Assembly (NCBI GenBank): GCA_025360875.1
Contig: JANYBI010000243.1
Coordinates: 1 to 6,808 of the forward strand
Reading direction: 5' to 3'
Source: Lentisphaerota bacterium
Lineage (GTDB): Bacteria > Verrucomicrobiota > Lentisphaeria > Victivallales > GWF2-50-93
DNA length: 6,808 nt
Shown here: positions 1 to 5,691 of the stretch, piece after piece
How the letters are laid out: the number at the start of each line of letters is the position of its first letter
How positions within the stretch are numbered: the stretch's first letter is position 1
Position numbers and translations under genes: made by a program
Notes under the pieces: generated by a model
What the model saw: the letters and a program-made list of their open reading frames with translations, nothing else
Told to the model about the DNA's origin: nothing
The model's database searches: none

Positions 1-2236
1 TTTCCCCTTTCGGAATGTTGCCTATCTCACCGGACTCCCAAGTCAGTGTCATTTCCATGAAACAGCGCCGTGCAATATCCAGCATTTTCTGTCTGTCCCA
101 TATCTTGTCGGTCTGGACTAGATAGTTCAGGAGACGTTCGATCTTGGTGTCCTTCGCCTCGACATCCTTCTCAAGCCACGGGCCGGCCGGACCTTCCTTG
201 CCGGCTTCCTCAGCATATATCTGATTGACGCCGACATCAGTGAACTGCTCAAAGAAATTCTCCTCCTTCAACGCGTCGGATTCTCCGGTCTGTTCTATTT
301 CCCTTAGCAGCCAGACCTTGTTCATGTAATGGAAAGTCCAAAATTCCTGGAACTGCGCTGGCGCATCATCACCGCGAATCTTCTTGTTGGTCCTGTCATC
401 GACGTAATAATCCTGCGCCGTTGCAGTTATCAGCGCAGTGAACTCCCTCTGGTTCTCCTTCAACGTATACCGGACATTCACAAGCTCGATGCTGTTGATG
501 TTCAATCCTGCTATCACATCTATCTCGTGGTTGCGGATCATTCCCCTGATCTGCCAGTTGTGCTCCGCAAAAAGATCTGCCATCATCAGCGGCTGCATCG
601 GGGCATAATTACGTCCTTCCCAGCACGTCTGGAGCTTTAGGAACGTTGCCTGGGCCATTTCAACAAGCTTGTCGGGAGCAAAAGCCGGATCCTGCTTCGA
701 AATGAATTCCAGCAGTTTTATTGTCTTCTTCATCTTTCGCGAGACTTGAAACGGCGAAAATATAAAGTCGAGATTCACTTCATGGTTTTCGACATATTTA
801 CCTACTATTATGATGGCAATTATTGCACCGGCAAATATTACAAAAAACAAATTAGCAGCTGGACTCGACCCCCCGCTAGAATATCTCCCTCCGCTTCTAA
901 ATCCACCTCCACCGAATCCTCCACCCTTATTGTGAACTGCTATGCCATTCGCAAAATAGGCGTTCGGCAGATCCGTCTGGAGATTATAGACAAGCGTACT
1001 TCCTCTGATTTTCCGTATGCTCTCGATCTTCTGTGCGCTCAGATGCTCTCCGTCAATGGCATAAATCAAGTCCCCGACTCCGAGACTTGCAACGGTCTTG
1101 AAGGTTCTATCGCCGACAAAGAAAGGATGTTCTCCGGTCACCTGCAGAAGGAGCCTGTCGGTACGGACTTCCATATATTCATCAACAAGATGGGTGAAAA
1201 TATTCTGAACCGATGTTTCAAGCATCGTCCCGTCTTCCTTGAATGCAAGCAGCCTGTCGCCGGCTCTAATAAGCCTGATCGCAGCCTCAGTCCCGTCCGC
1301 TTTCCTTATGGGTGTGTCAGGCAGGAAACATCCGCCACCCTTGTTATGGACTGCAGCACCGTTGGCGAAAAAAGTATTCGGCTCATCTGTCTGCAGATTA
1401 TAGACTATGACTTTCTCTTTCACCTTCGTCATCTCTTCAATCTTCTGGGCGCTTAATCCACTCCCATCAAACGCAAAGATGGAATCACCCGCCCTGAGCG
1501 CCTCAAGCGTCTTGAAAGTCCAGTTTCCGACATAGAACGGATGTTCGACAGTTACCCTGAGAAGCATCTTGTCGGTCTTCACGACAAGAAATTCATTGAC
1601 GACATGGGATAGGACTGTCCGGACAGTTGCGTCAGTGATCGCGCCATTGCTCCTGAATGCGAGGATCCTGTCTCCTGTCCTCACAGAATCAATTGGAATC
1701 TCTGTTCCATCGGCTTTTCTGATCAACGTGTCGGGCAGGAAACATCCTTTATTGTGGACGACGATCCCGTTCGCCATATAGGTACCGCCAGGAGATACAA
1801 GAAGATTAAATGCAGGAAGACCGGAAGAGATTATCTTGACAGATGAAACAACGTCGTCAACCACATTGCGTCCATCAAAGATCCTGATCTTGTCGCCAGG
1901 TTCCAGAAGGGAGGCGAACTTGAAAATCCCGCGCTCTGTTTCAATAGGATGTTCCGAGGTGGCCATGATTTTCCTGTCATTACAGGAGATTTCATGATAG
2001 TATCCGGCAGACACCTTCATCACATCAATTACCTTGGTCTCGATAGGCCTGCCAGCTTTCTCGGAGATTACGCGATCTCCCGGCACAAGCTCTTCAATGT
2101 GCCTGTCCCCGGAAGGGGTGGATATCAGCGTGCCCTGCTCCAGGCATCCGCCGCCTCCTCGCGCCTGGAGAATCCGGGGGAATACCAGAATGACTGATAG
2201 AAGAGCAGATATCAAGAGGATTTTTTTCATGGTCAT
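1..2236 (-). CDS. Tim44-like membrane protein carrying three tandem Hint (intein-like) domains; 3' end beyond the window
   Basis: The frame is open from ATG 2236 to the left edge, at least 745 codons, with no stop in the window. Approximate order: signal peptide 1-25 (MTMKK, hydrophobic core, then LQA); RGGGG; Hint 1 at 31-162; Hint 2 at 165-298; Hint 3 at 303-436; Gly/Ser-rich linker 437-458; transmembrane helix about 462-479; Tim44-like domain about 490-650; charged linker; probable start of a second Tim44-like domain from about 717. Bacterial Tim44-like proteins commonly have a signal peptide, Gly-rich stretch, single membrane helix and Tim44 domain; here the Hint array sits inside the Gly-rich stretch. 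Inferred topology puts the Hint domains in the periplasm and Tim44 in the cytoplasm. Start 2236 is preferred over the in-frame ATG at 2230 because AAGAGG lies 10 nt upstream. It follows the DUF350-like gene by 31 bp, probably in the same operon. Domain identification is by motif reading; the role of the mature protein is unknown. Confidence 0.88.
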   Translation of the reverse strand, partial: MTMKKILLISALLSVILVFPRILQARGGGGCLEQGTLISTPSGDRHIEELVPGDRVISEKAGRPIETKVIDVMKVSAGYYHEISCNDRKIMATSEHPIETERGIFKFASLLEPGDKIRIFDGRNVVDDVVSSVKIISSGLPAFNLLVSPGGTYMANGIVVHNKGCFLPDTLIRKADGTEIPIDSVRTGDRILAFRSNGAITDATVRTVLSHVVNEFLVVKTDKMLLRVTVEHPFYVGNWTFKTLEALRAGDSIFAFDGSGLSAQKIEEMTKVKEKVIVYNLQTDEPNTFFANGAAVHNKGGGCFLPDTPIRKADGTEAAIRLIRAGDRLLAFKEDGTMLETSVQNIFTHLVDEYMEVRTDRLLLQVTGEHPFFVGDRTFKTVASLGVGDLIYAIDGEHLSAQKIESIRKIRGSTLVYNLQTDLPNAYFANGIAVHNKGGGFGGGGFRSGGRYSSGGSSPAANLFFVIFAGAIIAIIIVGKYVENHEVNLDFIFSPFQVSRKMKKTIKLLEFISKQDPAFAPDKLVEMAQATFLKLQTCWEGRNYAPMQPLMMADLFAEHNWQIRGMIRNHEIDVIAGLNINSIELVNVRYTLKENQREFTALITATAQDYYVDDRTNKKIRGDDAPAQFQEFWTFHYMNKVWLLREIEQTGESDALKEENFFEQFTDVGVNQIYAEEAGKEGPAGPWLEKDVEAKDTKIERLLNYLVQTDKIWDRQKMLDIARRCFMEMTLTWESGEIGNIPKGE
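284..769 (-). other. Tim44-like domain
   Basis: Residues about 490-650. The pattern LVEMAQATFLKLQTCWEGRN, then PMQPLMMADLFAEHNWQI, a middle beta region (INSIELVNVRYTLKENQREF, ALITATAQDYY) and finally FWTFHYMNKVWLLREIEQ fits the NTF2-like fold of the Tim44/Mrpl45 family. The mitochondrial relative tethers Hsp70 to the import channel; the role of bacterial single-pass members is not established. I assign the family by recalled pattern only. Confidence 0.75.
791..853 (-). other. Transmembrane helix of the Tim44-like protein
   Basis: Residues about 462-482 (LFFVIFAGAIIAIIIVG, then KYV) are a single long uninterrupted hydrophobic run. Basic residues (RKMKK) follow some 20 residues later. After cleavage of the N-terminal signal peptide this helix would hold the protein in the inner membrane, with the Hint domains outside and the Tim44-like domain inside, by the positive-inside rule. 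Confidence 0.75.
929..1330 (-). other. Hint domain 3 (bacterial intein-like)
   Basis: Residues 303-436. It starts CFLPDTPIRKADGT (Cys303), has the IRAGDRLLAF strand, the block-B motif VTGEHPFFV (Thr367, His370), the segment LVYNLQTDLPN, and the end YFANGIAVHN (His435-Asn436). It is followed by KGGGFGGGG, the Gly-rich linker that leads to the membrane helix. Active-site residues are intact and there is no endonuclease insertion. It is the closest relative of Hint 2. Confidence 0.88.
1343..1744 (-). other. Hint domain 2 (bacterial intein-like)
   Basis: Residues 165-298. It starts CFLPDTLIRKADGT (Cys165), has the VRTGDRILAF strand, the block-B motif VTVEHPF (Thr229, His232), the segment VIVYNLQTDEPN, and the end FFANGAAVHN (His297-Asn298). 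The following residues are Lys-Gly-Gly-Gly and then Cys303 of the next domain. All residues expected of an active Hint domain are present except a +1 Cys/Ser/Thr. With its KGGG tail the unit is 138 residues, identical in length to the Hint 3 unit. Confidence 0.88.
1751..2146 (-). other. Hint domain 1 (bacterial intein-like)
   Basis: Residues 31-162 of the Tim44-like protein. It opens with Cys31 in CLEQGTLISTPSG, followed by a typical IEELVPGDRVIS strand. The block-B motif is TSEHP (Thr93, His96), and the domain ends YMANGIVVHN with His161-Asn162. At about 132 residues it has no room for a homing endonuclease, so it is a minimal Hint fold. The residue before Cys31 is Gly and the one after Asn162 is Lys. 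A 2-residue spacer (Lys-Gly) separates it from Hint 2. It is clearly more diverged from Hints 2 and 3 than they are from each other. N-terminal thioester chemistry and Asn cyclisation should both be possible; classical splicing is doubtful because the +1 nucleophile is absent. Confidence 0.85.
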
Positions 2237-2246
2237 TGTGGAACAG

Positions 2247-2252
2247 CCTCTT
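2247..2252 (-). promoter_or_regulatory. Ribosome binding site of the Tim44/Hint gene
   Basis: On the minus strand AAGAGG lies 10 nt before ATG 2236 and 16 nt before the second in-frame ATG at 2230. This favours 2236 as the start. The site lies in the 31-bp gap after the DUF350-like stop codon. Confidence 0.55.
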
Positions 2253-2267
2253 AAGCCTTTACGCACT

Positions 2268-2540
2268 TCACGGCATGAAGCATGCGATTATCCCGCCCAG
2301 TACTGCTGCGGCGATGACGATGCTGATCCCTATGATCCCGGCGGCGACCACTCTCCCGAAATATTCTGCAACCGCCTGGTTTCCACGGATTATCTCCTTC
2401 TCCTCGTCAATATTCGGAGTCAGCTTGTCAATTATGCGTGGCAGAAAAGCCAATGCGCACATGATCAGGATGATTCCTGTAAGAGCTCCGACAAATGTGA
2501 AAACAAACACCCATCCGATGTTAACGGCAATCTCATGCAT
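2268..2540 (-). CDS. Small DUF350-like two-helix membrane protein
   Basis: 90 residues. Two hydrophobic helices (about 8-33 and 63-88) flank a polar loop with the stretch DEEKEIIRGNQAVAEYFG at 45-62. This resembles the DUF350 (YjfL-type) pattern, in which an acidic/basic turn and a GN-x-A-A-like motif lead into a Gly/Ala/Ile-rich helix (GIIGISIVIAAAVLGG). Many family members carry two such repeats and four helices; this protein has one repeat, so it would need to oligomerise. DUF350 proteins are inner-membrane proteins of unknown function, sometimes linked to envelope stress. Start ATG 2540 is supported by GGAGGG 7 nt upstream. The gene lies 73 bp after the RND pump gene and 31 bp before the Tim44/Hint gene, the latter spacing suggesting cotranscription. 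It could instead be an unrelated two-helix protein. Confidence 0.8.
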   Translation of the reverse strand: MHEIAVNIGWVFVFTFVGALTGIILIMCALAFLPRIIDKLTPNIDEEKEIIRGNQAVAEYFGRVVAAGIIGISIVIAAAVLGGIIACFMP

Positions 2541-2547
2541 ATAAAAT

Positions 2548-2553
2548 CCCTCC
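2548..2553 (-). promoter_or_regulatory. Strong ribosome binding site of the DUF350-like gene
   Basis: GGAGGG on the minus strand, 7 nt before ATG 2540. It is the best Shine-Dalgarno sequence in the window and fixes the start. Confidence 0.75.
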
Positions 2554-2558
2554 AGTTA

Positions 2559-2589
2559 ATGTTTCGGGGTAGACTATGATATGAAACAT
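2559..2589. repeat. 7-bp inverted repeat in the gap between the RND and DUF350-like genes
   Basis: ATGTTTC (2559-2565) and GAAACAT (2583-2589) form perfect 7-bp arms around a 17-nt spacer, in the 73-bp gap (2541-2613) just upstream of the DUF350-like ribosome binding site. There is no T-run after it, so it does not read as an intrinsic terminator. It could be an operator or an mRNA hairpin, or chance. No convincing promoter hexamers are seen in the gap. Confidence 0.3.
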
Positions 2590-2613
2590 ACCACTATTTA
2601 TCGTGGCATGCAA

Positions 2614-5600
2614 TCACTCGACAGCCTTGACTCTGGATTTAAGGAAGGTCTGGAACTTTTCCATCCAGACATAGAAGACAGGTGTCGCGTAAAGCGTGAG
2701 TATCTGCGAGAAGACTATACCCCCGACAACTGTAATGCCAAGAGGCTGCCTGGACTCACATCCGAGTCCGGTTCCGACAGCTAGCGGAATTCCAGCCATT
2801 AGGGCGGTGAGCGAAGTCATCATGATCGGCCTGAACCTGAGGACTGATGCCTGTATGATCGAATCTTCGGGAGACATACCCTTACGTCTGGCCTCGATGG
2901 CGAAGTCTACCATCATGATTCCGTTCTTCTTGACTATTCCTACGAGCATTATCAAGCCTATGAACGCATAGATCGACAGGTCGATATTAAATATCCAGAG
3001 GGCGAAAAGAGCGCCGAATCCTGCAAACGGCAGGGCGGTCAAAATCGTCAGCGGATGTATGAAGCTCTCATAAAGTATGCCCAGGACCATATAGATGATG
3101 AATATTGTCAGGATGAGGAGCAGGTTCATCCCTTTCATCGATTTCTGGAATGCCTGGGCCACTCCCTGGAAAGAACCGGAAACGCCGGCAGGGAACAGCG
3201 GATTTAAATTCTTCTGCACAGCTTCCACGGCGTCTCCGAGCGCAACGCCTGACTTGAGATTGAATGAAATAGTCACCGAAGGGAGCTGGCCGGTATGGTT
3301 GACTGACTGCGGCCCGGCGACCAGCTTCCTCTTTATCAGTGTGTCCAGAGGAACGAGCTGTCCGGTATCAGATCTGACATAGAGCAAAGAAAGGGCCTCA
3401 GGTGTTCCACGCTTGGAAGGCTCAATCTCCAGCAGCACCTTGTACTGGTCGTCAGGGGCGAATATCGAACTGACCTGCCTTGTTCCATAGGCGCTGTAAA
3501 GCACATTTTCGATCTGGTCGATGGAAATTCCGTGCTTCGAAGCCTGATCCCGGTCGATATCGATGTCCACTTCAGGAGTCGATATCTGGAGATCGCTTGA
3601 GATGTCTATCAGCTCAGTCATGCTGGACATTTTGGCTTCGGCAACGGGTGCGAACTTATACAGGGTGTCAGTGTCAGGGCTGGAGAGCGTGAACTGATAT
3701 TGCGACTTGCCCCCGCGCGCCCCGATCTGGATTGGCGGGGGATTCTGGATAAAGACCCTGATTCCCGGAGTATTCGAAAGTTTCTTCCTCAGATCGGCAA
3801 TGATAGCCTCGGCGCCTCTCTTCCTCTGATTTTTCGGCTTGAGAGTTATCATTATGTTACCGGAGTTGCCTCCGCCGTAGCGCGACATGAAAGCTTCAAT
3901 CTCCGGCACTTCCTTCTGTATGATCTTCACAAGGACGTTCTGTCTCTCAACCATGGATTGAAATCCTACCCCCTGCTCCGCCTCTGTAGAAATCATTATC
4001 CTGTCCTGATCCTCGTTGGGCACAAAACCCTTTGGAATCGTATCATAGAGCCAGAACATGGCGGAAATTACCGCAACGGATATTATTAGCGTCACCCAGG
4101 TATTATGGACACTCCAGGTCAGCGTACCTTTATAGAACCTGATTATGCCGTTCCATATTCCCTTATGCCCCTCCTCCGTCTTCTCCATGTCATGCGCAAT
4201 GCTCCTGGTCATGAACCTTGATGCGAGCATCGGTATCAGGCTCAGCGCCACAACGCCCGATACCAGCACCGCCGTCCCTATGGTCATTGCAAACTCATTG
4301 AAGAGCCTGCCCACCACTCCGCCCATGAAAAGCACAGGTATGAAAACTGCAGAAAGAGACAAGGTCATTGAAACGATGGTAAATGCCACTTCTCCTGAAC
4401 CGTCAAACGCCGCCTGCAAAGGGCTCTTGCCCATTTCATAGTGGCGGAATATGTTTTCAAGGGCGACAATTGCATCATCGACGACGAATCCCAGCGAAAG
4501 CGTCAGCGCAACCAACGAAAGATTATCAAAGCTGTATCCCAGGATATACATTACTGAAAAAGTACCGAGAAGGGAAAGCGGCAGCGACAGGCTGGGAATC
4601 AATGTCGCGCGGATATTCCTGAGGAACACGAATATCACCATGATGACCAGCCCAACCGTAAGCATCATTGTGAATTTCACCTCGGAAGCCGAATTCTTGA
4701 TTGTCAGGGACCGGTCGAACAGAAGCTTTATTGAAACTGAGGAAGGAATTGCCGCCTGCAGGTCCGGGAGAAGGGCTTTGACATCTTCAGCGACCTTGAC
4801 AGTGTTTACCCCGGGCTGCTTCTCCACAGCCATCACTATCGACCTCAGCTGGCTGTCGCTCGTGCAGTACCATGCCGCGGACTTGTCATTCTCCACGCTG
4901 TCAATCGCCAGCCCTATGTCCCTGAGCCTGACCGGCTCCCCGTTGCGCTTGACGATGATGATGTTGTTGTATTCATCGGCCTTCATCAGCTGCCCATTGG
5001 GCTGGATCGTGAAAGTCTTTGTCTTCCCATCAAGAATTCCGCCGGGCATGTTGACATTTGCCGCAGCAATGGCCTTCTGCACTTCGTCCATGCCTATGCC
5101 GACGGCCGCGAGGCTTTTGGGATTGATCTGGATCCTCACCGAATATTTCTGCGTGCCATGGATGGAAACCTGGGACACTCCGGGAGTCATGGAGATCTTC
5201 GGCACAATGATATTCTGGGCAATCCTGTCTACATCAGACATCGTAAGCGTAGGACTTACAAGCGCGATGAACAGAATCGGAGTGTCTGCGGGATTGACCT
5301 TCCTGTATGAAGGCGGCGTAGGCATGTCAGATGGAAGACTCCGTGAAGTCCTTGCGATGCACGACTGTACATCCTGCGCCGCGGAATCTATGCCCCGCTC
5401 CAGCGCGAACTGCAGCGTTATCTGCACGCTGCCCTGCGAACTTGACGATGACATCGACTCAAGGCCGGATATGGTGGTAAACTGTTTTTCAAGAGGTGTC
5501 GCAACCGCTGAAGCCATTGTCTCGGGACTAGCCCCGGGAAGGTTCGCCGACACCTGGATCACGGGATAATCCACATTCGGAAGATCGCTCACGGGAATAA

Positions 5601-5691
5601 GCGGATAGCATAGGATGCCGAACAGGAGTATGGCCGACGTCAGAAGCGTCGTCATTACCGGACGTTTGATAAATGGGGAGGAAATATTCAT
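2614..5691 (-). CDS. RND (HAE-1) multidrug efflux pump, MdtB/MdtC-like
   Basis: 1025 residues, the normal length for this family (E. coli MdtC is 1025). It is the inner-membrane proton/drug antiporter that would take substrates from membrane and periplasm and pass them to an outer-membrane channel. MdtB/MdtC hallmarks: MNISSPFIKRPV start; LPGASPETMASAVATPLE (51-68); YRKVNPADTPI (129-139); GFVVDDAIVALENI in TM4 (401-414); VGIVKKNGIMMVDF (917-930); LRFRPIMMTSL (951-961); CESRQPLGITVVGG (978-991). The proton-relay residues are present: Asp405 and Asp406, Lys922, and Arg952 and Thr959 by alignment with AcrB D407, D408, K940, R971 and T978. Two large periplasmic loops (about 30-335 and 555-850) give the internally repeated RND layout. 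The start overlaps the adaptor stop by 4 bp. No second RND subunit is in the window, so a homotrimer is likely. Substrates cannot be read from the sequence. Confidence 0.95.
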   Translation of the reverse strand: MNISSPFIKRPVMTTLLTSAILLFGILCYPLIPVSDLPNVDYPVIQVSANLPGASPETMASAVATPLEKQFTTISGLESMSSSSSQGSVQITLQFALERGIDSAAQDVQSCIARTSRSLPSDMPTPPSYRKVNPADTPILFIALVSPTLTMSDVDRIAQNIIVPKISMTPGVSQVSIHGTQKYSVRIQINPKSLAAVGIGMDEVQKAIAAANVNMPGGILDGKTKTFTIQPNGQLMKADEYNNIIIVKRNGEPVRLRDIGLAIDSVENDKSAAWYCTSDSQLRSIVMAVEKQPGVNTVKVAEDVKALLPDLQAAIPSSVSIKLLFDRSLTIKNSASEVKFTMMLTVGLVIMVIFVFLRNIRATLIPSLSLPLSLLGTFSVMYILGYSFDNLSLVALTLSLGFVVDDAIVALENIFRHYEMGKSPLQAAFDGSGEVAFTIVSMTLSLSAVFIPVLFMGGVVGRLFNEFAMTIGTAVLVSGVVALSLIPMLASRFMTRSIAHDMEKTEEGHKGIWNGIIRFYKGTLTWSVHNTWVTLIISVAVISAMFWLYDTIPKGFVPNEDQDRIMISTEAEQGVGFQSMVERQNVLVKIIQKEVPEIEAFMSRYGGGNSGNIMITLKPKNQRKRGAEAIIADLRKKLSNTPGIRVFIQNPPPIQIGARGGKSQYQFTLSSPDTDTLYKFAPVAEAKMSSMTELIDISSDLQISTPEVDIDIDRDQASKHGISIDQIENVLYSAYGTRQVSSIFAPDDQYKVLLEIEPSKRGTPEALSLLYVRSDTGQLVPLDTLIKRKLVAGPQSVNHTGQLPSVTISFNLKSGVALGDAVEAVQKNLNPLFPAGVSGSFQGVAQAFQKSMKGMNLLLILTIFIIYMVLGILYESFIHPLTILTALPFAGFGALFALWIFNIDLSIYAFIGLIMLVGIVKKNGIMMVDFAIEARRKGMSPEDSIIQASVLRFRPIMMTSLTALMAGIPLAVGTGLGCESRQPLGITVVGGIVFSQILTLYATPVFYVWMEKFQTFLKSRVKAVE
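5688..5691 (-). promoter_or_regulatory. ATGA overlap coupling the adaptor and pump genes
   Basis: The adaptor stop TGA (5690-5688) overlaps the pump start ATG (5691-5689). The bases just before the ATG read GCCAGATAAAAA, with no good Shine-Dalgarno sequence, so the pump is probably translated by reinitiating ribosomes, linking the amounts of the two proteins. Confidence 0.75.

Larger units (their letters stand above)
917..1744 (-). repeat. Tandem duplication of a 414-bp Hint unit
   Basis: Two adjacent in-frame units, 1744-1331 and 1330-917, each 138 codons from the Hint Cys through HNKGGG. A gap-free hand alignment gives about 80 identical residues out of 138. Long shared runs include CFLPDT, IRKADGTE, LSAQKIE and YNLQTD. 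At the DNA level they are well diverged (for example, different codons inside CFLPDT), so the copying is not very recent, or has been followed by selection that kept the protein. The Hint 1 unit upstream (2146-1745, 134 codons including Lys-Gly) is a more distant third copy. Confidence 0.8.

Noticed and set aside
746..1456. A 236-codon open frame on the plus strand.
   Set aside because: It is antisense to Hint 2, Hint 3 and the membrane helix of the Tim44/Hint gene, and its translation is low in recognisable structure.
929..2146. Classical inteins carrying homing endonucleases.
   Set aside because: Each module is only about 132-134 residues, with no space for an endonuclease domain, and the +1 Cys/Ser/Thr is missing. 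The host is also not a typical intein host such as a replication enzyme.
1..2236. A frameshifted or broken gene in the left third.
   Set aside because: Translation from 2236 to the left edge is continuous, with recognisable domains in order and no internal stop.
2591..2606. CCAC/GTGG hairpin after the RND stop as a terminator.
   Set aside because: The stem is only 4 bp with an 8-nt loop and there is no T-run, so it does not qualify as an intrinsic terminator.
2585..2613. A sigma-70-like promoter (TTGCAT, 17 nt, TATGTT) on the minus strand before the DUF350-like gene.
   Set aside because: The spacer is ideal but the hexamers match the consensus at only 3/6 and 4/6, which is expected often by chance.
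4451..5569. A 372-codon open frame on the plus strand.
   Set aside because: It lies wholly antisense to the RND gene, whose protein is recognisable over its whole length, and its translation shows no family pattern. It is a by-product of the codon pattern of the real gene.
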